Assembly (NCBI RefSeq): GCF_003987645.1
Contig: NZ_NGKA01000001.1
Span: 62,001 to 126,000 of the forward strand
Direction: 5' to 3'
Source: Vagococcus elongatus
GTDB taxonomy: Bacteria > Bacillota > Bacilli > Lactobacillales > Vagococcaceae
DNA: 64,000 nt
The notes beneath the pieces are model-generated. The model worked only from the letters and a program-made list of their open reading frames with translations. It was not told the DNA's origin and searched no databases. Both the position numbers and the translations under genes were made by a program. The first letter of the stretch is position 1, and every line of letters begins with the position of its first letter. Below, piece by piece: positions 57,483 to 64,000 of this stretch.

Positions 57483-57977
57483 ATGTTAGCAGCTATATGG
57501 GCACAAGATGAAAATGGTTTAATTGGTAAAGAAGATGTGATGCCTTGGCATCTTCCCAATGATTTACAATTTTTTAAAAATACTACCGAGAACAATACGA
57601 TTGTGATGGGACGTACCACTTTCGAAGGGATGAATAAAAGAGCTCTGCCTAACCGACAGACGATTATTCTGACGACCGATAAACACTATCAGGCTGACAA
57701 TGTCATTGTGATGCATTGTATTGCAGAAGTTCTTAATTATGAAAAGAATTATGACGGGATTGTTTTTATCACAGGAGGCTCGAAAGTTTATGATTCGTTT
57801 CTGCCATACTGTGACATCATTTACCGGACAGTCATTCATGAAAGCTTTGAGGGAGATACTTATATCCCAGAAGTGAATTGGGATGACTGGACGATGATTG
57901 ATATCAGCGAAGGAACTTTGGATGAAAAAAACAACTATTCTCATTCCTTTGAAACATACAAAAGAAAACAAAATTAG
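57483..57977 (+). CDS. folA: Dihydrofolate reductase
   Basis: Reduces dihydrofolate to tetrahydrofolate with NADPH. I start at ATG 57483 (MLAAIWAQD) after GGGAGG; the 57441 start lies inside thyA. The 164 residues include GLIGKEDVMPWHLPNDLQFF with the substrate-binding acid, VMGRTTFE and FITGGSKVYDSFLP. It lies 31 bases after thyA in the normal order. Confidence 0.95.
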   Translation: MLAAIWAQDENGLIGKEDVMPWHLPNDLQFFKNTTENNTIVMGRTTFEGMNKRALPNRQTIILTTDKHYQADNVIVMHCIAEVLNYEKNYDGIVFITGGSKVYDSFLPYCDIIYRTVIHESFEGDTYIPEVNWDDWTMIDISEGTLDEKNNYSHSFETYKRKQN

Positions 57978-57982
57978 CATGG

Positions 57983-58020
57983 CAAGAAAGGGTGGCTGAC
58001 ACTCTTTCTTGCTATTTTTA
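57983..58020 (+). terminator. Intrinsic terminator after folA
   Basis: GCAAGAAAG pairs with CTTTCTTGC across a 14-base loop, followed by TATTTTT. Confidence 0.85.
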
Positions 58021-58047
58021 TCTATATTTTTTCTTAGAAAGGAAACA

Positions 58048-58152
58048 ATGAAAATAGATTTAAATGAGATGCAAAAAAAGATGTCTGATAATAAGCTGAT
58101 CCATGGTTTCAATGTCAGCAGTACTGAAAAAGAATTTCTGTTGGCACAGTAA
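58048..58152 (+). pseudogene. Truncated MazG-like pyrophosphohydrolase remnant (34 codons)
   Basis: An ATG behind GAAAGGAAA opens a 34-codon frame that stops at 58150. The sequence (LNEMQKKMSDNKLIHGF, then NVSSTEKEFLLAQ) matches the first part of the short MazG-like family, in which it continues into the metal-binding GE(L/V)AEA helix. That helix and everything beyond are missing, so I read it as a decayed gene. The following 200 bases up to the acyltransferase hold nothing else I recognise. A functional 34-residue peptide cannot be excluded. Confidence 0.55.
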
Positions 58153-58354
58153 ATTTTAATTTCACTTAACATATTAGTTGGAGAGTTGATTTATCTTTTC
58201 TTAATCGTCTTTTATCATTAAATAAACTGTCGGCTAAATTTATTTAGTCCTTTTTGTCGTTTAATTGGTGTTTTACTCGCTGTTCATTTTATAATTGTCG
58301 TATCGGTTGCCAATTTTTCCAAGAAGGATTGACTAACGGAGGTGATGCTTGACA

Positions 58355-59403
58355 ATGATTAAAGAAAAACCTTTATCAAGGGAGAGCTATTTTGATAACG
58401 CCAGATTTTGGTTAATGGTTATGGTGATTTTCAGTCATTTGTTTCAGCCGTACATTGAAGGAAAAGCGATTTACGAGGATATTTACTTTTTTCTGTTTAC
58501 TGTTCACATGCCTGCTTTTATTGTGATTTCAGGCTATTTTTCAAAAAGTGTTGTGAATAAAAAGAAATGGAAAACCAATTTCAGCCGCTACATTTTTTTG
58601 TATATTGCATTTCAATATATGTATGCTTTTTATTATTGGGTGACGGGTATTCATGATAAAATGTCCTTTGATTTAATTACTCCCCAATGGTCTTTTTGGT
58701 TTGCTTGGCTTTTTGGCAAGTAGGACTTTTTATTTTTCATCGTCTACCGCCTGTTATTGGGGTTCTTATCAGCCTGTTTTTATCTTTGCTGGTTGGCTAT
58801 CTGCCCTTTGTCGGCAGGGAATTAACACTTCAAAGAATGTTTGTTTTTTTCCCTTATTTCATCCTAGGTTATTATTTACCAGTGGGCACATTTAATTTTT
58901 TTCAAAGAGGAAAGATAACAAAGTTTATCGGAATAACCTTATGGACAGTGCTGTTTTCTATCATTTTTAAATTAGAAAAAATCAATAAGTACTGGGTCTT
59001 TGGTTCCAAAGCTTACGAGGATTTCATGGCGGTTCCTGAATTTGGAGCGACAGTTCGACTGATGGTCTTTTGTTTAAGTTTTTTAGGGGTCTTCAGTTTT
59101 TTCTGTTTGATATCAGATAAAAAACGTTGGTATACTAAGTATGGCACCAAGACATTAACCATCTACTTGCTTCATGGATTTGTTGTAAAAGGTCTGAGAG
59201 AACTGATTGGGAGTACGAATTTACCTGGGATAATTTTAATCGTTACAATAGTTATTTTCAGTTTCTTTTTGACGGTTCTTCTAGGAAACGATCGATTCAG
59301 TCAAATAGCTGCGAAGGGAAGTTTTTTACTGGGTAACATATTCCAAAAATATATGCCGGAAAAAAGCATTACTCCCATGAAAAGAAGTCTCATAAAAAAA
59401 TAA
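58355..59403 (+). pseudogene. Acyltransferase family 3 membrane protein, frameshifted
   Basis: Membrane O-acyltransferase of the surface-polysaccharide/fucose 4-O-acetylase kind, in two frames. The first half (from ATG 58355 after GGAGGTGAT, to TAG at 58721) has RESYFDNARFWLMVMVIFSH, with the conserved histidine, and VHMPAFIVISGYF. The second half continues in another frame from about 58705 (LAFWQVGLFIFHRLPPVIG to the stop at 59403). Adding one T in the short T-run near 58703 would join them into one protein of about 350 residues with 10 membrane segments. Recent loss, assembly error or slippage-based switching are all possible. Confidence 0.85.
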
Positions 59404-59452
59404 TTTGACAACAATAAACTTGGCTCTCATACTGTATCAATGAAATAATTTA

Positions 59453-59461
59453 TGCTATAAT
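59453..59461 (+). promoter_or_regulatory. Extended -10 promoter of the asparagine synthase gene
   Basis: TGCTATAAT, with no good -35. The leader is about 60 bases and contains no T-box specifier or antiterminator motif. Confidence 0.55.
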
Positions 59462-59529
59462 AAAACGGCTGTAACTTCGGGAGGACATGCTTTTCCTGAG
59501 TAAGAAATACGAAAATGAGGTAAAAATTT

Positions 59530-61404
59530 ATGTGTGGCATTGTGGGATTTGTAGATAATCATTATTCTATAGAAGATAAGGAAAAAATTGTTCATAAAAT
59601 GATGGACCGAATCGTTCACCGGGGACCAAACAGTTCAGGGCAATTTGTGGATGAATCGATTGCCTTTGGTTTTCGCCGCTTAAGCATTATGGATTTGGAA
59701 GGCGGAAGTCAGCCCATTTATAGTGAAAATGATTCGAAAGTCATTATTTTTAATGGGGAAGTTTATAACTTTAAAGCACTTCGTGAAGAATTGACAGGAA
59801 AAGGACATATTTTTAAAACTAAGGCTGATACTGAAGTCATCTTACATGGCTACGAGGAGTACGGTACTGAAATAGTCAAACATTTGCGCGGGATGTTCGC
59901 CTTTGTAATATGGGACCGTGAGAAACAAGAATTGTTTGGTGCAAGAGATCATTTCGGTATCAAACCATTTTATTACTATCATCAAAATGGCACGTTTATG
60001 TTTGCTTCAGAAATAAAAAGCTTTTTGGACCATCCTGACTTTGTGAAGGAATTGAATCCTAAAGCCTTGAAGCCATACATGACTTTCCAATATTCTGCTG
60101 TTGACGAAACATTTTTCAAAAATGTTTTTCGCATACCTGAAGGGCATTACTTCTTTGTGCGCGGAGACAAGATGGAACTGACGGAATACTGGGATGCAGA
60201 GTTTAGCGAAGAGGATATGACACTGGAAACTGCCATTGATTTGATTGATGAAGCCGTGCAAGAATCTGTTGCGGCACATTCGGTCAGTGATGTGGAAGTT
60301 GGGACATTCTTGTCCAGCGGGGTGGATTCCAGCTTTGTAACTGCCTTGACCCGTCCAAACTATACTTTTTCCATTGGCTTCGGCGATAAAAGTTACAATG
60401 AATCCCATGAAGCAAAAAAACTGACAGATAAACTGGGATTAAAAAATTATTCCAAAGTCGTCACAGGAGAGCAGGCTTTTGAAAAGTTCCCAACGATTCA
60501 ATACCATTTGGATGAACCAGCCTCTAATCCTTCTTGTGTTCCCTTGTATTTTCTGTCAGAATTAGCCAGTGAAAAAGTATCAGTGGTTCTGTCAGGGGAA
60601 GGGGCGGACGAGTTATTCGCCGGCTATACGGATTACGGATTTGCTACACGTTCCAAAATTGTTCGGGTGTTTGCAGAAAAATTGAAAAAACTTCCGAAAA
60701 AATCACGTTACCGTCTCGCACGTACTATCAAGAAAATGCCTAATTTTAAAGGGTCCATGCATCTATATAAATCACTAGCTCCTGCGGAAGACTTTTTTAT
60801 CGGACAAGCCTTTGTTTTTGATGAAAAAGAAGCGGAAAGCTATTTGAAGGAGCCTTTTCATGACAGCGAAAGTGTGAATGAAATTGTTCAACGCCATTAT
60901 AAAAAAGTACCTGATTTGCCTGAAGTCAAAAAAATGCAGTACTTGGACATTCATCAATGGATGCCTAAAGATATCTTGCTCAAGGCAGATAAGATGACCA
61001 TGGCTCATTCTTTGGAAGCCCGGACACCTTTATTGGATATCCGCATGATGGAATTGGCGGAGCGAATCCCGACGAAATATCTGATCAATGAGGAGAACAC
61101 CAAGTATGCCTTCAGAAAGGCCGCCAATCGCCATTTGCCAGATGAATGGGCGGACAGAGAAAAATTAGGTTTCCCTGTGCCGATAAAAGATTGGTTAAGA
61201 GAAGAAAAATTTTACAAAGACATCCGCAGTTTGTTTGAAGCTGACTTTGTCAGTATGTTCTTCCATCAGGATAAAATTCTTCAATTGCTGGATGATAACT
61301 TTAATGAAAAAATCGATGAGCGTCGTAAAATTTGGACCATTTTTACTTTTTTAATTTGGTATAAAGTTTATTTTATTGACGAGGACTTAGACACAAAAGG
61401 TTAA
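59530..61404 (+). CDS. asnB: Glutamine-dependent asparagine synthase, candidate peptidoglycan amidase (AsnH-like)
   Basis: Amidotransferase of 624 residues. The class II glutaminase domain (about 1-210) starts with the catalytic Cys2 (MCGIVGFV). The synthetase domain has the PP-loop SSGVDSSFV (near residue 260) and GEGADELFAGY. By itself it would amidate aspartate to asparagine. The next two genes are murE and a D-aspartate ligase. In Lactococcus lactis an asparagine synthase, AsnH, amidates the D-Asp of the peptidoglycan bridge, so this gene is a good candidate for that job. A terminator overlapping its stop separates it from murE. GAGGT precedes the ATG. Confidence 0.9.
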   Translation: MCGIVGFVDNHYSIEDKEKIVHKMMDRIVHRGPNSSGQFVDESIAFGFRRLSIMDLEGGSQPIYSENDSKVIIFNGEVYNFKALREELTGKGHIFKTKADTEVILHGYEEYGTEIVKHLRGMFAFVIWDREKQELFGARDHFGIKPFYYYHQNGTFMFASEIKSFLDHPDFVKELNPKALKPYMTFQYSAVDETFFKNVFRIPEGHYFFVRGDKMELTEYWDAEFSEEDMTLETAIDLIDEAVQESVAAHSVSDVEVGTFLSSGVDSSFVTALTRPNYTFSIGFGDKSYNESHEAKKLTDKLGLKNYSKVVTGEQAFEKFPTIQYHLDEPASNPSCVPLYFLSELASEKVSVVLSGEGADELFAGYTDYGFATRSKIVRVFAEKLKKLPKKSRYRLARTIKKMPNFKGSMHLYKSLAPAEDFFIGQAFVFDEKEAESYLKEPFHDSESVNEIVQRHYKKVPDLPEVKKMQYLDIHQWMPKDILLKADKMTMAHSLEARTPLLDIRMMELAERIPTKYLINEENTKYAFRKAANRHLPDEWADREKLGFPVPIKDWLREEKFYKDIRSLFEADFVSMFFHQDKILQLLDDNFNEKIDERRKIWTIFTFLIWYKVYFIDEDLDTKG

Positions 61405-61424
61405 GAATAATCTTAACCTTTTTG
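61396..61424 (+). terminator. Intrinsic terminator of the asparagine synthase gene
   Basis: AAAGGTTAAGA pairs with TCTTAACCTTT around ATAA, then TT. The stop codon lies inside the stem. Confidence 0.88.
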
Positions 61425-61494
61425 TTTTACAAGAATAGTTTAGCATTTTTAGGTTATGTGATATACTATTTTAAGTATGAAAGAGGGCGATAAG

Positions 61495-63021
61495 ATGAGA
61501 AAATTAGAGGCAAGTTTAGAAATCTTACGACAAAGTAATATTTTAAAAGAAATCATCATCGAAGGCTCATGGTATTATAAATTACCGGAAGAACTTCTTG
61601 AGACTTCTCTGACCGGTATGGCCTACGACTCGAGAAAAGTGGCAAAAGATTTTTTGTTTTTTTGTAAAGGACTGAATTTTAAAGAAGATTACTTGTTGAA
61701 TGCTATTAAACAGGGTGCAAAAGTTTATGTGTCTGATAAGTATTACGAAAATATATCTGACAATTGTATTGCAATTATTGTTACTGATATTCGCAAAGCT
61801 ATGGCAATCATGAGTATGAATTACTATGATTATCCTCAAAATGAATTGAAAATTATTGCTTATACGGGGACAAAAGGGAAAACCACATCAGCTTATTTTT
61901 GTCATTCTATTTTACAGCAGGCCACAGACAATAAAGCGGCCCTGTTTTCGACATTAGAGACACATTTGGGGGGCGATAACACATTTACCTCTGAATTGAC
62001 GACGGCCGAATCTTTAGACCTTTACCGCATGATGCGTGAAGCGGTAACTAATGGGGTCACTCATTTAGTGATGGAAGTGTCTTCTCAAGCTTATAAACAA
62101 GAACGTGTTTATGGACTGACTTATGATATTGGTGTGTTTTTAAACATTTCTCCAGACCATATCAGTCCGATTGAACATCCTGATTTTGATGATTATTTTT
62201 ACTGTAAACGTCGGTTGTTCCATCATTCTCGTCAAATGATTTTGAATATGGACAGTGATTATGCTGATTTTCTAAAGGAAGTCAGTGAATATAATAAGGA
62301 TGATTTTTGGACCTATTCAGGAACTTCCCAACAAGCAGATATCCATTTTGAAAGTCTGGACAGCAAAAACTTTACTGTTGATGATAGTCAGCTGAACTTA
62401 GCGGAAACGTATGAAATTCAAGTTGAGGGTGCTTTTAATCAAACCAACGCAGTAAGTGCATTAATGGCTTGCTCGCTTATCCTGAACAAGGAGACTTCTA
62501 CCTTCAAGGATGCTGTTAAAAAGACGACGATACCTGGTAGAATGGAAAAAATCCAAGTGAAGGATAGTTTCCCTGTGTATATTGATTATGCACACAATCA
62601 TCTAAGTTTAGACGTGCTGTTGTCTTTTATTGCAGATGAATATCCAGACCGTACGTTAAGACTTGTCATCGGGAGCACTGGGGATAAAGGGCAGACCCGT
62701 CGACTAAGTTTTGGGAAAGTTATTTCAAAGTATATCGACCATGTTTATTTAACGTCTGATGATCCGGGGACAGAAGATCCTTTGGAAATCGCAGCAGTGA
62801 TTGAAAAATCATTAACAGGTACTACTCAGAGCAAAACAATTAGTGACAGGCAGTCAGCTATCGAAGCAGCTTTAGATGATGCTTCGGCTGAAGATGTGGT
62901 CATTATTGCAGGAAAAGGGGCAGATCGCTATCAAATCATCGGCACCAAAAAAGTTGATTATATTGGCGACGGCGATGTGGTCTTTGAGTGGTTGAAGAAA
63001 AGGGGGTTTCAACTTGAGTAA
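61495..63021 (+). CDS. murE: UDP-MurNAc-tripeptide synthetase, L-lysine type
   Basis: Mur ligase that adds the third residue of the peptidoglycan stem. I start at ATG 61495 after AGAGGG. The 508 residues have the N-terminal MurE domain, P-loop GTKGKTTSAYF (near residue 125), and the C-terminal GSTGDKGQTRR. The specificity motif reads DDPG (residues 422-425) rather than the DNPR of diaminopimelate enzymes. Together with the close likeness to streptococcal MurE, this points to L-Lys. TATACT near 61457 is a possible -10. The next gene overlaps its end. Confidence 0.92.
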   Translation: MRKLEASLEILRQSNILKEIIIEGSWYYKLPEELLETSLTGMAYDSRKVAKDFLFFCKGLNFKEDYLLNAIKQGAKVYVSDKYYENISDNCIAIIVTDIRKAMAIMSMNYYDYPQNELKIIAYTGTKGKTTSAYFCHSILQQATDNKAALFSTLETHLGGDNTFTSELTTAESLDLYRMMREAVTNGVTHLVMEVSSQAYKQERVYGLTYDIGVFLNISPDHISPIEHPDFDDYFYCKRRLFHHSRQMILNMDSDYADFLKEVSEYNKDDFWTYSGTSQQADIHFESLDSKNFTVDDSQLNLAETYEIQVEGAFNQTNAVSALMACSLILNKETSTFKDAVKKTTIPGRMEKIQVKDSFPVYIDYAHNHLSLDVLLSFIADEYPDRTLRLVIGSTGDKGQTRRLSFGKVISKYIDHVYLTSDDPGTEDPLEIAAVIEKSLTGTTQSKTISDRQSAIEAALDDASAEDVVIIAGKGADRYQIIGTKKVDYIGDGDVVFEWLKKRGFQLE

Positions 63022-64000
63022 GGAAGTTAAGGAGCAATTCCAGCCGATTTTACTTGGTAGTGATATCAATGTGTATGGAATGGCTCGTTCCTTCTACGAA
63101 GAATACGGTATTATTTCAGAAGCTCACGGAGCGGGTGAATTATCGGCAACAAAATATAGTAAAATCGTGCATGTGCATGCCCATGATGGGTTTAATGAGT
63201 CTGAAAGTTTCATCAAGGTCATGAGAGATTTAATGACAAAGTATGAGAATGATTCACGCAAGCTTTTGTTGATTCCTTGCGGGGATGGTTATACTGAACT
63301 GATTGCTCAGTATAAAGAAGAACTGTCTAAGGTGTTCGTTTGTCCCACAGTTGATTTGCAAACTCAAGCACTGTTGTCGAATAAGGTATCTTTTTATGAA
63401 ACTTGCGAACGCTATGATTTGCCTTACCCTAAAACATTGATTGTCACAAAACAACTGGCTGAAGAAAACAAGACACTTTCCCTGCCATTTGATTTTCCAG
63501 TGGCTTTGAAACCAGCAAACAGTGTGGAGTGGCTGGATATCGATTTTGTAGGTCGGAAGAAAGCTTTTATTATCGATACACAACAAGAATTTGACGAAAC
63601 CATCGGAAAAATTTATCAAGCCGGGTATACGTCAGAGATGATCGCTCAAGATTTTATTCCCGGAGATGATTCGCGGATGAGAGTCCTTAATGCGTACGTG
63701 GATCAACATCATCAAGTGAGAATGATGTGCATGGGGCATCCCTTGCTTGAAGATCCGACACCTGAAGCAATTGGCAACTATGTGGCTATCATGCCTGACT
63801 ATAACGAAGAGGTCTGTCTGAAAATCAAAAGATTTTTGGAAAGCATCCGTTACACAGGCTATGCAAATTTCGATATGAAATATGACGTACGTGATGGAGA
63901 ATACAAATTGTTCGAGATCAACTTGCGCCAAGGTCGAAGCAGTTTTTATGTTACATTGGGCGGATATAATCTAGCAAAATATATCGTAGAAGATTATGTC
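63014..64000 (+). CDS. D-aspartate ligase, ATP-grasp (3'-partial)
   Basis: TTG start at 63014, 7 bases after AGGGGG and overlapping the murE stop; 329 codons are visible and the frame is open at the window end. The sequence (PILLGSDINVYGMARSF at the start; LKPANSVEW, IAQDFIPGDDSRMRVLN and FEINLRQGRSSFYVTLGG later) closely resembles Asl of Enterococcus faecium as I remember it. That ATP-grasp enzyme attaches beta-D-aspartate to the lysine side chain of UDP-MurNAc-pentapeptide. Overlap with L-Lys murE supports this. An aspartate racemase gene would be expected just downstream, outside the window. Confidence 0.88.
   Translation, partial: MSKEVKEQFQPILLGSDINVYGMARSFYEEYGIISEAHGAGELSATKYSKIVHVHAHDGFNESESFIKVMRDLMTKYENDSRKLLLIPCGDGYTELIAQYKEELSKVFVCPTVDLQTQALLSNKVSFYETCERYDLPYPKTLIVTKQLAEENKTLSLPFDFPVALKPANSVEWLDIDFVGRKKAFIIDTQQEFDETIGKIYQAGYTSEMIAQDFIPGDDSRMRVLNAYVDQHHQVRMMCMGHPLLEDPTPEAIGNYVAIMPDYNEEVCLKIKRFLESIRYTGYANFDMKYDVRDGEYKLFEINLRQGRSSFYVTLGGYNLAKYIVEDYV

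Noticed and set aside
57564..58172. Minus-strand frame of 202 codons opposite folA
   Set aside because: Overlaps an unmistakable dihydrofolate reductase and its terminator, and has no ribosome site or recognisable domain.
59462..59529. T-box leader before the asparagine synthase
   Set aside because: No specifier hairpin and no antiterminator T-box sequence; the leader is only about 60 bases. asnS likewise lacks one.

Overview
The window is 64 kb of a low-GC (roughly 40 % by eye) Gram-positive chromosome. Gene content points to the Lactobacillales, most likely Enterococcaceae (Enterococcus, Vagococcus or a relative). The pointers are a CopY/CopZ/CopA copper operon of the Enterococcus hirae kind, pyruvate formate-lyase and its activase, a one-gene binding-protein/permease fusion transporter, streptococcal-type (L-lysine) MurE, and a D-aspartate ligase that closely resembles my recollection of the E. 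faecium enzyme. I cannot fix the genus by reading. Ribosome binding sites are strong, TTG and GTG starts are frequent, and nearly every transcription unit ends in a good intrinsic terminator.

Layout. 1-3192: end of a beta-glucoside PTS permease and its 6-phospho-beta-glucosidase. 3310-5991 (minus): small membrane protein under a perfect cre-like site, then an ABC exporter pair. 6230-10441: argG, argH and an amino-acid transporter, with an ArgR box in front. 10674-15000: GNAT acetyltransferase, deoxynucleoside kinase, pirin, cardiolipin synthase. 15376-18533: pflB, pflA. 18777-20751: ppaC and a Gfo/Idh/MocA oxidoreductase. 21072-27007: dinG-ypmB-aspB-asnS, the same neighbourhood as in Bacillus. 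27188-30508: small membrane protein and copYZA. 30777-35019: purine permease, cvfB, an MFS transporter and fur. 35147-38317: xerD-scpA-scpB-rluB. 38403-46718: FMN riboswitch-ribU, ferredoxin, ypbB-recS, LysM protein, cmk, rpsA, der, hup.

46790-49900 is the one clearly accessory stretch. Everything on it lies on the minus strand: a decayed tyrosine integrase, a Cse60-like 52-residue protein, a RibD-C/DHFR-like reductase, and four very small membrane proteins of 47 to 68 residues, two of them found by hand-reading. It interrupts an otherwise conserved backbone that resumes with ypiA-ypiB-MazG-cca-hotdog thioesterase.

53914-64000: a protein of unknown function behind a long inverted repeat, an ABC-F protein, thyA-folA, a truncated MazG-like remnant, an acyltransferase broken by a one-base frameshift, and finally asparagine synthase, MurE and the start of a D-aspartate ligase. 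I read the last three as a peptidoglycan cross-bridge locus. MurE adds L-Lys, the ATP-grasp ligase makes beta-D-aspartate for the Lys side chain, and the neighbouring asparagine synthase is a good candidate for amidating that D-Asp, as AsnH does in Lactococcus lactis.

I found no tRNA, rRNA, CRISPR array or intact transposase. No gene cluster here looks like a wholly new system. The most useful leads are the cross-bridge locus, the small-protein island with its repeated operator-like site, and several regulatory sites (ArgR, CopY, PerR-type, PurR-like, cre, and unassigned palindromes).
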